Positions 44,301 to 52,804 of a stretch of DNA of 64,000 nt are shown one piece after another. Location of the stretch: positions 9,790 to 73,789 of the forward strand of contig JAFGNO010000093.1 in assembly GCA_016926985.1 (NCBI GenBank), written 5' to 3'. Source of the DNA: Anaerolineae bacterium. GTDB lineage: Bacteria > Chloroflexota > Anaerolineae > Aggregatilineales > UBA3940. The translations under genes and the position numbers were made by a program. A model generated the notes under the pieces. It was given only the letters and a program-made list of their open reading frames with translations. It did no database searches and had not been told where the DNA came from. Each line of letters starts with the position of its first letter. The first letter of the stretch is position 1.

Positions 44301-44748
44301 TGAGCACTATCAGAAGTCGGTAACGTACCAGACGGAGCTCATGTCTCTTGAACAGGAGCGGTTCAGCCTGCAGGTTCAGCAGCGTGAAACATTCTACGAG
44401 ATGGAGAAGGAGAACCTCAAGCGCCAGAAGAGCGAATACGAGGAGCAGTTCAAACTGCAGGACCAGATCATCGCCCTGCAGCGGCAGCACCAGGCGGAAA
44501 GCCTCGAACGTTCCCTGCAGATGGCCGGTATCTCTGCCGGGCTCGCAAGCGAGATGAAGGAGCTGGATGACGGCGCCAAGATGGTCAACGACAGCTTCGG
44601 CAAGATGACCGGGTATATGGAGCAGATTTCGAGATACGACAAGGCCATTCAGGTCGCAGCCGCGATGGAAGACCTGGCTGCCAAACTGAATAAGACGAAC
44701 GTTGCTCGGGTGTGGGCTATCACCCGCATGATTGGGATGCTCGACTGA
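38386..44748 (+). CDS. Tape measure protein
   Basis: 2120 residues, by far the largest gene, directly after the chaperone. It sets tail length: at about 0.15 nm per residue roughly 320 nm. Parts: a charged N-terminal 900 residues; a Gly/Ser/Pro linker at about 905-970; a hydrophobic Gly/Ala zone with likely membrane-active helices near 1340-1400 (GGGLAIAGQLAAAGIPGVVP, GPIGLIAGGALAAGTVG); and a long coiled coil from about 1820 to the end, rich in Gln, Glu and Arg. No lytic transglycosylase or peptidase motif found. No strong ribosome site; the start after ACACACC fits the frame. No palindrome within the 6.4 kb gene except one weak half. Confidence 0.9.
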   Translation: MARRSKSKRAFLENRGYEDSSPTRYDPYSKLDHARALSAALQYDGPSSSSYYKALIRGIQNTRQAFPNTDFPALMKTRVDLDTYWDKGWGEPPTSVQAAMNRIIESLGPYAAQVAGKQGSNWENALSTFFYGSRHAQGTQHMGVFGAVFDYDFKRGGGMPFTFLADRGLAALKAEERGDRKDFNPMVFSSFEYTNEEGETAFAEELLHGTMATVGAGDPVGNLPPELSSYIQMRQTGELQYGTRYPLTFPDTGKVVHVPSEELYTQIDRVTENFTHYDRSRGLDWWPEQGHGLTAPIMNPSMPHLWAQQTHLHRNDFNALKGYFRAYSDRQLDPEGLYPISMAHYGFRGVRYASGKRLSDAIGVILHTAHEFSLGIQPDFKLGSEPDNMDRLEETLARQPDDLANLSHHVYHGPITSLNETTGQLDVAPGSLDLGVSTTNLPRPRFSDTQRQSILSRAAAAGDPRASAMLQMARNGETGLEDMFVNWYQETIRGEHAGARRVRSDQWYDNALSDLQHLGGDIQRRSEQGYARGQSPAARTLMQRIMNLYPQLEMEAEEPGYFRNDASYRVGNRMQKGWDIHKQIGVLRNDFYAWQRDMREAQETGQLPTDEVSAAGPRRSFFPDGRAVVDDYQEYGLPGPVSVQDGGAGDPYVVSHPVATLEKDDPRDDPMLSRDEEGKRRMGSGEMLADALSANPAQGTIPRTYHRALQRRMASGRWPRLNDDAPFRTAQARAAERVRHRNAQHNIVIGKLRYPTSPSMQAAQARLEEMRVENETRTARRTALAVRRTGTQLVTAKQARAMRLLDGTDAQERTPDTFIANEKGIVIRQKDMDDAARWYWQDALEEEVSIAAEEGTGYQTGHLSEDEWHRQQAGLPLSYPGHRSPVRSQRIIRSAPERTQTPVPASAGGGSAGTSPVPVSGGASGGSGGGKPPGPPLAPESGFWHDEEEGSPHESGASAPGHPDPSPVPMTEEEQQRIAAHGQRARQQMQEWLESSSRFRGTGGHRPDPRQFVGNIRDRLSDEFTPRGWERHAAKHPNKASHANLGLYRAETGQWHIPGTGEISLSRDEMSEASDVARGALTYATNMPVGGSKMAVFANLNKRMTDFIREWSDQQIAHLEEAIKDPAEQSLAKRQLNKTVVQAREMVTGMLKDIADEESVKDFGDQAYTPQRMAASALRKLTETPGALPETLREDILHGVHAVGGWKQVNKLGGFYGGGDTGDQMYEVRAGADDVRGPLSLFGHPLGRAMQTLYYMKRTWQMLAQPAMQDMAAYGEGQLPLERVAGGVDFGASAGGQGYRAGVLSDWLGQGAFDVVGGFGRISQPMTQSPALGRMAAAGGIGGGLAIAGQLAAAGIPGVVPGLAAAGPIGLIAGGALAAGTVGMEIYNAATGSDVSWTGMINGLADYHAAATWYTGDKGLFVGYNRDLMQYLAQPGTNMAGLVEEYRSQIASGGRLDIDQMNDVADRVSQLSGMKQKEAEDLVAGFLGATGVEGDLSRTVLGNQTAPDILEALTEAANRSGTGLDQMLSQALGYGTSLGYAPGTDGSWEAMSRFAGMDVPSRTRALSTAGDTASRTSMLRQNVSRDVVGTEELSRYAERFETGAQAQRANTYIGAMVAGGLEQRGAMSLGAALAQQPAGTASLRYSTMGTLGDLFGAGGYAAGFSLTTGMNYSQTALTAQIAAGDLGAMSYASHQGMLGSQYRFQDIYGAPLFQTDWSGFLDMGMANAQAGTPGAGMRFGQLVQASASGMTDPRQLTEMFFRGGGVTLPGGAMEALVGGYRGYTGWEAVDQWGSDRRYQAQAAQAGLQAQGVRADMAYYWGSGSWDNPGRGSLWWLEDEQRTMGYRHQQADFAYNARRAQTSNQFALRGEEISERQMAASHDWQRYSLSHQRTQQLQSRQWTREDWQYQDQMTSLNNSWALDDINEAIRLSSGRERRQLVRQRERTTLTQNLEGEHLDETRSRQEQLWAMEDEHYQKSVTYQTELMSLEQERFSLQVQQRETFYEMEKENLKRQKSEYEEQFKLQDQIIALQRQHQAESLERSLQMAGISAGLASEMKELDDGAKMVNDSFGKMTGYMEQISRYDKAIQVAAAMEDLAAKLNKTNVARVWAITRMIGMLD

Positions 44749-45122
44749 TGAACAATTACATTACCCTGGACAGCAAGAAGTACATGACTTCATCCAAGGA
44801 CTGGGCCCCGGTATGGCTCAAGCCAGCGACCGACCGCATCACCCTCAGCGGGGAGATGGATGTCACCTATGGCCCTGGACTGATTGTCGGCTACACCGGG
44901 TCGATCATTGCGCCGGTTACATCACCGGGGACAGGATGGGGCACCGTCAGCGACCTGAAGACCACCCTCGCCAAGCGGACTGCTGTAACCTTCACTGCCC
45001 ACGACAGCTCTACGGCTGTCAACGTTCATGTGCTTGGGCCCTTCAACCCGGCGTCCATGTCTCCCATGTGGGACGCCAGCTCCAATGAATGGCACGTCCC
45101 TGTGCGGGTACTGGAGGCGTAG
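44748..45122 (+). CDS. Small tail protein
   Basis: 124 residues, beta-rich. Its ATG overlaps the tape measure stop (TGATG), showing tight coupling. Sequence such as WLKPATDRITLSGEMDVTYG suggests a barrel; it could be a distal tail or baseplate adaptor. No family match. Confidence 0.7.
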   Translation: MNNYITLDSKKYMTSSKDWAPVWLKPATDRITLSGEMDVTYGPGLIVGYTGSIIAPVTSPGTGWGTVSDLKTTLAKRTAVTFTAHDSSTAVNVHVLGPFNPASMSPMWDASSNEWHVPVRVLEA

Positions 45123-45123
45123 T

Positions 45124-48100
45124 ATGCGAACACTGCCGGTTGGTTTTCTTTCCGACGTCGAAAACTCACGCTCCATTTCTGCCCGGCTCACGTTTCGGGA
45201 TAACCGCCTGGTCTTCACCGAGCGTGTGCTCGCGGACAGCCTCGGCCTGGCCGACCCGTCAACTGCCGACGCCGCCCCATCCGGCACCGGCATCCTCCGG
45301 GTTGTGAACTATTCCAACGCATTGTATACGCAGGACATCACCGATCCCTCCTCCATTCTGTACCCGGATTGGGCAGATGCTTCCATTTCCCTGGCAGTCT
45401 CCAGCAGGCCGGGTGTTGAGGGTGACAGGATTTGGTATCAGGACAGCATTGGCGACATCTATTACTGGGATTACCCGTCCGGTTCTCCCGTCCTCGTCAC
45501 GAGCTCCTACGCTGCTTACACCGTGACCCTGGCGCCGGTCAGCACCAGTGTGTGCTACATCCATTTCCTCGATCAGGGATGGGGCAGGATTGTTCGCCTC
45601 ACCAGCGCCGGCGCCGAGACGGAGTGGCAGGGCCGTATCTATGGCAATGTTGTCACCGCCCAGTATTTCGATGCTGTAACCCTGAATGGCGAGGATCACC
45701 TCTACGCAGCAGACCAGAATGATGGCAGGCTGCTGACCCTCAAGTATTACGAGGGTATCTGGAGCGACACCTCGTATGTCATCCCGCTCGATGTGGTTGA
45801 TGAAACCTCCTACTTCCGCATGGCGTATGCCAGTGTGATTGACGGCAAGGTTGTTATCACCGGAAGGTTGTCCCGGCAGACGGAATACGACGTCCCGGTC
45901 GCCTTTGATATCTACACCTTCGGGCCGGACCACTACACCATGGGACGTGATTTGTTTGTCAGCCAGGAGGATATCGGCGGGAAGATGTTCCTGATTGACA
46001 GCATGCTGTTCTACGTGGGCATCAATACGGTCAGCGAAGCAGATGCGACCATGCTGGTTGGATACGATCACCCGGACCACAAGGTCGTGGTGAACGATCT
46101 GCACAGCTGGTCCCTGGGGTGTGCCGGGAATACATCCGGGCAGTTCTCTGCGTCCCTGGCGCGCTCGGAAGAAGATGCCATGATCCGCAGGAATGCGGAA
46201 GCCCTTCTTGAGATCAACATCAACGGAGCATGGGCAACAATGGCAACGGTCTCCCTCGATACGGTGACTGCCACGGATGATATGGATCGCCAGGAGCTGC
46301 TTCTATCCGGTCGCTCCTCTGCGATCAAGAAACTCTCGATGTGGGAGAGCGATCAGAACTACGACTACTGGTCGCAGGCCAAGCTGTCTGCTCATCCCGG
46401 AGAGCTGGAGAATGTCATCCGTGTGACCGGGCTTTGGGACGAGGCGGACGCGGGACCGCTGGAGCTGGAAGACCTGAACGTGGATGGCGTGCTGTATATG
46501 AGCGCCAAGGCGTCCCGCGGCGGCCTGATGAGAGCGAAATTCCAGAAGCCCACTGCCGATGATTTCTCTCCGCTGTACGGCGTTGCGCTCAACTATTACT
46601 ACAACACTGAGGCGGAGATTGGGCACAATGGTCTCCTCGCAATCTGGGGTGACGATCAGCACAGCGGCGGCGCCGGTATCGGTTTGTATTACTGGGATGA
46701 CGGAGTGATGACCCTGCTGACCAGCGCTTCCCTTTCAATCCCGGATGATACCTGGCACTGGCTGATGATGACATTCCAGGATGGATTGATCCGTGTCTTC
46801 TACCGGCTGGACAGCACAACGACATGGACTTCGGTGATTTCCATGGTGTTCGATGAAGAGGACTATCTCCCCTGGAAACGGGAAGCCTTCGGTCGTGGTG
46901 GGCTGTACATTCGCAATCGAACGCCCTACTCCATGACCCCTGGGTTCAGCAGCAACAGCATGATCCTGCCCGTTGAGAGTACGGCTTCATTTCCGACGTC
47001 GGAAACAGTGGTCGTCAATCAGGAGAAGATCACCTATGATGGCATCCTGTCGGGCACCCCTATCCCCGGTGATCTCATTTATGACCCGGATGGATATACA
47101 GCTACCAGGGCCACTCACAATAACTCCTACTTTGATGGATCGGAAATTGTCGCCAGGGATGGCGCGTACATCCCGGCCGACCGCAACCTGAATTCATCAG
47201 CCTCCTATCTTTTCGGTCCATCCTGGAAACAAACGGGCCTCACGATGGTTACGGAAATCAAGTTTCTGCTAAAACGCAACGGGTCTCCCCCGCCCCTGTA
47301 TTGTTACCTGGTACATGACCACTATGATAATCAAGCCCCCCAGCAACAGTACGTTCGATCATGGGGAAGCGTCAGCTACAGCTCGGTCGGCACATCGTAT
47401 TCGTGGGTCACGTTCACAATCACCAATCCGGTCTGGACTTCGCCAACGGGCTATTTCGCGATGTTGACCATGAGAAATCCATCCACCGGGGCGCATCCCG
47501 GATACGATGCCTCCAATTATTGGACCGTTCAAATTGACAACAACAATCTTGAGAGACCTGGGGTAATTCGTGCCTATAACAACGGGTGGTACACCGTGGA
47601 AGGTATTGCGGTCCCATTCCAGGTGCTTGGGCGCAACAGAACCGGCACCGGGTATGAGATTTATCTCGATGGTCGCGGCTCTCCGTGTGAACGGGATACC
47701 TATAATAATTTCTCCCTGGTCGTCACGGACGGCCCCGGCAAGGGCTCCGTATTCACAGTTACGGACTATGACTGGCAGGCCCCGAACCAGTGGGTTCCGA
47801 ACCAGGAGTATGAAGCGCCGGAGAAGTGGCAGGATTATGCTGGCCTGAGCGGTCATGGCAGCTGGGCAACATCGAACCTGAGCCGCATCTTCGTTCAGGA
47901 AAATCCCAGCGGGATCATCGGCGCCGGTACAGTTTTCAGGATGTGGCCCTCCCTCCTTGTTTCAGAGCGCGGCGTCGATGGTACTTTGAGCACTTCCCAC
48001 GGCGAGACAGAGGTATCTGTTTACCGCGATGCATCGGTCCAGACCGACCTCGTTCAGTTCTACTCCACGGAACCCGACATGATGATGGAGGACATCATCA

Positions 48101-49131
48101 GGGAACTCGGAACCAAGGCTGGCGTGCAGGATTTCGAATTCGATCAGGCTTTAGAAACGGCAGTCTCCTCCACTGCAGGTACGTGGGGAGCACCGTCCTA
48201 CCTCCCCGGTCGCAAGAATTTCATCGCCAGATTTAACGCACCCACCCTCTCATCTTCGCAGGAAGTCGGTGTGATCTGCCGGGCAACGGCTCAGGAACCA
48301 GCGATTGCAGACCTGGACCAGGGCTACATGATTACGCTGACTTGGGAGAACAAGCTCAGGTTCTACATCAACACGCTCGGAACCTGGATCATGCTGGAGG
48401 AGTTTGCACCGGGCTTCTCATTTGCCGGTGAGGTGCGCATATCAGGCCAGGACGATGCCTTCTCAGTCTGGGTCAGCGGGCGCTATGCCTACACCTTCCA
48501 CGACGCTACCTGGGCTGATGGCGAGTACGCCGGGATGATTGTATACGGGGCGGCTACTGTTACGCCGAACTGGTCCGACCTGGACCGCCGCAAGGATAAC
48601 TACATCTTTGATATGGGTCAGCGAGGCGCCCAGCTTCTCGCAGACATGATTGGGCAGCGGCGTATCTATTACCACGACAGCCAAACCGGTGCCCTGAAAG
48701 TCTTCCGGTCCAGGCCCGCTGCCTATGATGTGGGGGATGTACTGATCGCGTCGAATGATATCCAGTCTGATGGGGCTGCCGCATCCCGCGTGAGGGCAGA
48801 GGGCTACAACGTAGCCGAATACGTTGACTACGATCTCCTCCGGGAAGAGGGCAACCTGTTCAAGCTCATCAATGCCATGGAAGCCAATGACGCCTGGGAG
48901 AGCTACGAAGAAGCACGCAAGGTGCTGCTTGAGGCAGCCAGCCGCACCAGCAACTATGCGCCGGTCGGATTTGCCGATCCCCGCATTGAACCCAACGATC
49001 AGATTGTTCTGTCACTGCCAGATGGAGATGTTTCCGTGATCGTGGATGAGGTCCAGTTCGGGATGGATATTGCGTCAGACCGTGTGACCTTCGACATGGA
49101 GATAGGAGCGCGAGATGCCGAGGGGTCTTAA
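45124..49131 (+). CDS. Large tail-tip/baseplate protein
   Basis: 1335 residues from the ATG at 45124, one base after the previous stop. The N-terminal 420 residues look like a beta-propeller (repeated DGRLLTLKYYEG-like strands). Two jelly-roll, LamG-like parts follow (about 485-610 and 1015-1150: FIARFNAP...YMITLTWENKLRFYIN). The last 170 residues resemble baseplate hub or gp44-like ends (IFDMGQRGAQLLADMIGQRR ... DVSVIVDEVQFGMDI). It carries two palindromes, 45149 and 46990, read in different frames. Probably binds host surface glycans. Confidence 0.72.
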   Translation: MRTLPVGFLSDVENSRSISARLTFRDNRLVFTERVLADSLGLADPSTADAAPSGTGILRVVNYSNALYTQDITDPSSILYPDWADASISLAVSSRPGVEGDRIWYQDSIGDIYYWDYPSGSPVLVTSSYAAYTVTLAPVSTSVCYIHFLDQGWGRIVRLTSAGAETEWQGRIYGNVVTAQYFDAVTLNGEDHLYAADQNDGRLLTLKYYEGIWSDTSYVIPLDVVDETSYFRMAYASVIDGKVVITGRLSRQTEYDVPVAFDIYTFGPDHYTMGRDLFVSQEDIGGKMFLIDSMLFYVGINTVSEADATMLVGYDHPDHKVVVNDLHSWSLGCAGNTSGQFSASLARSEEDAMIRRNAEALLEININGAWATMATVSLDTVTATDDMDRQELLLSGRSSAIKKLSMWESDQNYDYWSQAKLSAHPGELENVIRVTGLWDEADAGPLELEDLNVDGVLYMSAKASRGGLMRAKFQKPTADDFSPLYGVALNYYYNTEAEIGHNGLLAIWGDDQHSGGAGIGLYYWDDGVMTLLTSASLSIPDDTWHWLMMTFQDGLIRVFYRLDSTTTWTSVISMVFDEEDYLPWKREAFGRGGLYIRNRTPYSMTPGFSSNSMILPVESTASFPTSETVVVNQEKITYDGILSGTPIPGDLIYDPDGYTATRATHNNSYFDGSEIVARDGAYIPADRNLNSSASYLFGPSWKQTGLTMVTEIKFLLKRNGSPPPLYCYLVHDHYDNQAPQQQYVRSWGSVSYSSVGTSYSWVTFTITNPVWTSPTGYFAMLTMRNPSTGAHPGYDASNYWTVQIDNNNLERPGVIRAYNNGWYTVEGIAVPFQVLGRNRTGTGYEIYLDGRGSPCERDTYNNFSLVVTDGPGKGSVFTVTDYDWQAPNQWVPNQEYEAPEKWQDYAGLSGHGSWATSNLSRIFVQENPSGIIGAGTVFRMWPSLLVSERGVDGTLSTSHGETEVSVYRDASVQTDLVQFYSTEPDMMMEDIIRELGTKAGVQDFEFDQALETAVSSTAGTWGAPSYLPGRKNFIARFNAPTLSSSQEVGVICRATAQEPAIADLDQGYMITLTWENKLRFYINTLGTWIMLEEFAPGFSFAGEVRISGQDDAFSVWVSGRYAYTFHDATWADGEYAGMIVYGAATVTPNWSDLDRRKDNYIFDMGQRGAQLLADMIGQRRIYYHDSQTGALKVFRSRPAAYDVGDVLIASNDIQSDGAAASRVRAEGYNVAEYVDYDLLREEGNLFKLINAMEANDAWESYEEARKVLLEAASRTSNYAPVGFADPRIEPNDQIVLSLPDGDVSVIVDEVQFGMDIASDRVTFDMEIGARDAEGS
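45149..45164. promoter_or_regulatory. Dispersed palindrome, site 11 (intragenic)
   Basis: TTTCCGACGTCGAAAA, one mismatch. It lies 25 bases after the start of the tail-tip gene; read as Ser-Asp-Val-Glu-Asn. Confidence 0.88.
46990..47005. promoter_or_regulatory. Dispersed palindrome, site 12 (intragenic)
   Basis: TTTCCGACGTCGGAAA, a perfect palindrome with two paired changes that keep the symmetry. Read in a different codon frame from site 11 of the same gene (Phe-Pro-Thr-Ser-Glu). Confidence 0.88.
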
Positions 49132-50869
49132 CGCCAACATCACTGCCATCGTTCAACAGGTTCTTGCCCGGAGGGAAGCGTATGAAGCGTCTTCCGGGAT
49201 TGTCTTCGCCATTGACGGAGACCGGGTGGATTTACGGATCAGCGGCTCAGCCAATGTTATCCGCAATGTCGCGGTGATTGGCTCCGCCTCCAGTCTGGCA
49301 GTCGGTCAGGAAGTATCACTCCGCTGGGAGAACGGGCGCCCCATCGCGCTGGCAACTTCAACCAGTCAAGCGCAGACGATCGTATCCACCGCTGGTGCAT
49401 CATCCGATGTCGAGGTGGACGATGACACCATTGAACATTCTGCCTTCGGCCTTCGGATTAAGGCGGGCTCGCTGCAGCAGTGGCACCTCGCATTCACGCC
49501 CTCCGTAGAGGGGCACACGCACAAGGACAGTCTGGAACGCGCCGGTTGGCAGGTTGATACGGATGGGGCCATTTTCAAGAACGACACCTTCATTCATGCT
49601 GATGGGCAGTTGTCTCTTGGTGAGGGTGCGGATGTCATCAAGCTCGACAGCACCCACCCGGTTTACCGTATCTGGGCTGGCGCCCTGACCCCGGAAGCAT
49701 CTACGTTTTCGGTGTCGAAAACTGGCGAGCTGTATGCCACCGCCGGCCAGATCGCCGGTTGGGACATTGAAGCAGATAAGCTCACCAAGAACAACATAGA
49801 CCTTGATCCATCGGGCCAGATCACAGTAGGTACAGGCGACGATATCGCTGTACTGAGTTCAATTGACCTGGATGACTACGCCTTTTGGGTTGGCAGTGCC
49901 ACGCCAGCTACGGCTCCATTCCGTGTGAAAAGCACTGGCGAGGTCTGGCTGGAAAATGCGCATGTTGCAACAGAGTTGGAGAGCACCAACTATGCGTCGG
50001 GGATTGCCGGATGGAAGATTGACCAGAGTGGCTGGGCTGAATTCAACGATGTCACGATCCGGGGCGAGATCGTTGCCTCCGTGTTCAAGACAGAAGAGGT
50101 TTCAGTCATTGCCGGGCGCCAGCGAATTACTGACGGAACAACATTTGCGATTGATGCGGACAGCGTCGACACCATGATTACCCTGACAGATCCGGTTTTT
50201 GAGATGCACGATCTTCTGTATGTTGTTCCGTCTGCGGGGACAAAAGAGTGGATGCAGGTAACCGGCGAATACACTCACACCGCAGATGGGTATGAATATC
50301 CAGTGATGCGCGCGGCGGACGGCATGACAGCTCATGACATCATGGCGGGTACATCCATTCATTCAACCGGTGCAGCCACCTGGCCTGACCCAGTGCCTTT
50401 GTTTGGCGAGATCCAGTTTGGCGAGGAACTTTTCGGAGGTGGCCCGTATGCTGCATTGGGTGGCTTCCTGACACTGGAGGGGTCCAGGGACTATGGCCCC
50501 TACTTTGGTGTAGCCCGTCGCTTCGGCCCGCATCCATATCAGATTGCAGACGTAGCCAGGTTTGGTCTGGTGCGCGGCTTTCTGGGAATAGGCGAAACTG
50601 AATATGGTGTTGCGATTGGCGATGCCAACCGACATTTTATCTACACCTATAATTCGGGTCTCGAAATCCAGACCGACGAAGGAAATCTGATCATTAATGA
50701 TAATGGTCTTCGCGTAGACCGTGTGACTTTTACACCGCGCACGGTTGCCCCGAACTATGTGGACCAGACTTTAATCATCTGGTTGGACGACAGCGGAAAT
50801 CTCATGGGCCGTTATAAGGACGGAGCCACGGAGACAGAAGCGACGATCCAAGCCTTTGGAGGAGCGTAA
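49115..50869 (+). CDS. Tail fibre/central tip protein
   Basis: 584 residues. It begins with a helix and an OB-like fold (GIVFAIDGDRVDLRISGS ... VGQEVSLRWENGRP). The middle repeats a unit with AGWDIEADKLTKNNIDLDPSG-type and AGWKIDQSGWAEFNDVTI-type sequence, followed by a C-terminal beta domain. Such repeats are found in phage tip proteins that display receptor binding parts. Overlaps the previous gene by 17 bases. Palindrome 13 lies in the middle. Confidence 0.7.
   Translation: MPRGLNANITAIVQQVLARREAYEASSGIVFAIDGDRVDLRISGSANVIRNVAVIGSASSLAVGQEVSLRWENGRPIALATSTSQAQTIVSTAGASSDVEVDDDTIEHSAFGLRIKAGSLQQWHLAFTPSVEGHTHKDSLERAGWQVDTDGAIFKNDTFIHADGQLSLGEGADVIKLDSTHPVYRIWAGALTPEASTFSVSKTGELYATAGQIAGWDIEADKLTKNNIDLDPSGQITVGTGDDIAVLSSIDLDDYAFWVGSATPATAPFRVKSTGEVWLENAHVATELESTNYASGIAGWKIDQSGWAEFNDVTIRGEIVASVFKTEEVSVIAGRQRITDGTTFAIDADSVDTMITLTDPVFEMHDLLYVVPSAGTKEWMQVTGEYTHTADGYEYPVMRAADGMTAHDIMAGTSIHSTGAATWPDPVPLFGEIQFGEELFGGGPYAALGGFLTLEGSRDYGPYFGVARRFGPHPYQIADVARFGLVRGFLGIGETEYGVAIGDANRHFIYTYNSGLEIQTDEGNLIINDNGLRVDRVTFTPRTVAPNYVDQTLIIWLDDSGNLMGRYKDGATETEATIQAFGGA
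49706..49721. promoter_or_regulatory. Dispersed palindrome, site 13 (intragenic)
   Basis: TTTTCGGTGTCGAAAA, two mismatches. Read as Phe-Ser-Val-Ser-Lys, the same codon frame as sites 12 and 15 and not the FDVE frame. Confidence 0.83.
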
Positions 50870-52143
50870 TGACCATACCGACAACTATCAATTTCCCCGT
50901 TTCGATTGACGACGAAAATACCTTTTTGGGATTTCCCGTCGATAGTCAGAGTTTCACTCTGTCGATTGGCGTGGACGGGGTCTCCACATCAATTACGGTA
51001 AGCGAGGACTGTTCTGGGATCAATGTTCCCTACCTGGCCCGTTTCCAGTCCGGCGAATTTGTTTACATCACTGCAAAGGATAATGGGACAAAGGTTCTCA
51101 CTGTTGAGCGGGGCGTAAACGGCACCTCGGCAACTTCGCATGACGGCGGTGAGGTATTACGACTGGGCCTAACCGCTCCGCAGTACAACCAGCTCATCCG
51201 CGGCATTGAAAATTTGCAGTCCACGCTGGGTGTTGCCGTCAGCACCTCCGGCTCTGCTGCCGGGACGGTCGCCGGGCGTATTGCAGCTATCGAAGATGAC
51301 GTCAGTGCGCTCGGCACTTCGCCGGAGGGTAGTTATGCTGACGTGGCTGCAAGACTGACGGCTATAGAGGGTGACATTGACACTGCCGAAAGCGATATCA
51401 GCACTATTGAGGGCACTCTTGGCACAAGTCCGGAGGGCAGCTTCGATGATGTGGCAGCTCGACTGGATGATCTTACAATCAACTCCGAGCGCCTCATTGC
51501 CTCGCAAGGTTCCACACTCACGATCTCCTCCGGTGCAATTACCGTTGGGGGTGCCGGATGGTATAGAGTTGAGGGTGAAGGGGCGGCGGCTGATACTCTA
51601 TCCGTAATAAACGGTGGATCAAAGGGAGATATAGTTGTATTTTCTGCCTATAGTGGCACTGTAACGATCACCCTTGAGCATAGTTATCCGACAGCTAATG
51701 GTATTTTTATCTCCTACTCAGAGGCAGATATTTTACTTAGTGCGAACGCTTCGGTCTTCGTGTCGTTGATCTACAACGGAACATTTTGGGAAGTCCTCAA
51801 CGCCAACACCCGCCCCGTCTACCTCGGCTTCACAATCGGTAACGGCACAGATGCAATCGCCAGTGGAAGCTATTGTGACTGGCCGATGGCTCCTTCAATG
51901 GTCGTGACGGGAATTTACGGCGTGGCAGATGCGAGCGGGTCCGGGCAGATTGATGTTTTTGCAAGCGACGGCCTCTGTGCCCCGGCCGTGAAGCGGTACG
52001 ACTTCGACTTTTCCAGTCAGCAGACGGTCTCGTCAACGGGCAAATCAGACGAGTATGCGGCCAGCAGTTGGCGGGTCAAGGCCATGAACGCCTTCACAAC
52101 GATCAAACAGGTGTCCGTGGTAATTGCCGGATGGACAAGGTAA
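50869..52143 (+). CDS. Tail fibre protein
   Basis: 424 residues. Beta N-terminus of about 100, then a trimeric coiled region with two near copies of a segment (GTSPEGSYADVAARLTAIEG and GTSPEGSFDDVAARLDDL), then a beta-rich head. Probably the adhesin shaft and tip. Start ATG overlaps the stop of the previous gene (TAATG). Confidence 0.75.
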   Translation: MTIPTTINFPVSIDDENTFLGFPVDSQSFTLSIGVDGVSTSITVSEDCSGINVPYLARFQSGEFVYITAKDNGTKVLTVERGVNGTSATSHDGGEVLRLGLTAPQYNQLIRGIENLQSTLGVAVSTSGSAAGTVAGRIAAIEDDVSALGTSPEGSYADVAARLTAIEGDIDTAESDISTIEGTLGTSPEGSFDDVAARLDDLTINSERLIASQGSTLTISSGAITVGGAGWYRVEGEGAAADTLSVINGGSKGDIVVFSAYSGTVTITLEHSYPTANGIFISYSEADILLSANASVFVSLIYNGTFWEVLNANTRPVYLGFTIGNGTDAIASGSYCDWPMAPSMVVTGIYGVADASGSGQIDVFASDGLCAPAVKRYDFDFSSQQTVSSTGKSDEYAASSWRVKAMNAFTTIKQVSVVIAGWTR

Positions 52144-52147
52144 GGCG

Positions 52148-52804
52148 ATGGCTATTTCAAGAGTATCGTATTCCAATCCGGCATTAAGCACTTCGGCTGG
52201 GGCTACAACTACGGTCCCCCTGAATGTCGGCACGGGGCCTGGGCGATTTGTGATTGCCTTTATGTGCGGAGAAAACGCCTGCGGAAGTTTCATCCGGGAA
52301 AACAGCACCACAACGAATGATTTCACGAAGGTCCTAATCGATACGTGTCAGGGCTACTATTATCGCGCTGTTACCGGAACTGGAACCGTTAACTTTTATG
52401 TTAAAACTGGCAGCACGTATGAGCAAGTGCATTTCGCCTGCTACCAGGGAGTGGACACAGGCGCGGTCGCCTACCTTGGCGGAAAGGGGTTTGTTCAATC
52501 CAATCGAAGCTGGTCTGAAAACTATTCCAAGAATGGCTTTCTCTGGGCTGGACACGGTATGGAGCGTGGGCAGGAAAACAGCTTTAGCGTCACCGTAGCC
52601 TCTGGCGTCAACCATCTCAGCAGCCGCTGTGTCGGAACCTGTTATGGAAGTCGCGGGGCTGCGTGCGATAGATACGTGTCCGGCAGCGGCAGTGTTACGA
52701 TGGGCTGGTCTGGGTTCGATGGAACCAGTTACGGCACTGGACCAAGTGTGTTTCTTCCTGAAAAGACCGCAGGCGGCAACAAAATCTTTGGGGGTGTATT
52801 TTGA
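52148..52804 (+). CDS. Tail fibre tip-like protein
   Basis: 218 residues from the ATG at 52148, Gly/Ser/Thr-rich, beta pattern (SAGATTTVPLNVGTGPGRFV at the start), ending in GGVF. It resembles receptor-binding head domains found after fibre genes. No enzyme motif. Coupled to the next gene by a TTGA overlap. Confidence 0.62.
   Translation: MAISRVSYSNPALSTSAGATTTVPLNVGTGPGRFVIAFMCGENACGSFIRENSTTTNDFTKVLIDTCQGYYYRAVTGTGTVNFYVKTGSTYEQVHFACYQGVDTGAVAYLGGKGFVQSNRSWSENYSKNGFLWAGHGMERGQENSFSVTVASGVNHLSSRCVGTCYGSRGAACDRYVSGSGSVTMGWSGFDGTSYGTGPSVFLPEKTAGGNKIFGGVF

Noticed and set aside
50898..50917. TTTCGA and CGAAAA half-sites near the fibre gene start
   Set aside because: Spacing between halves differs from all accepted sites.
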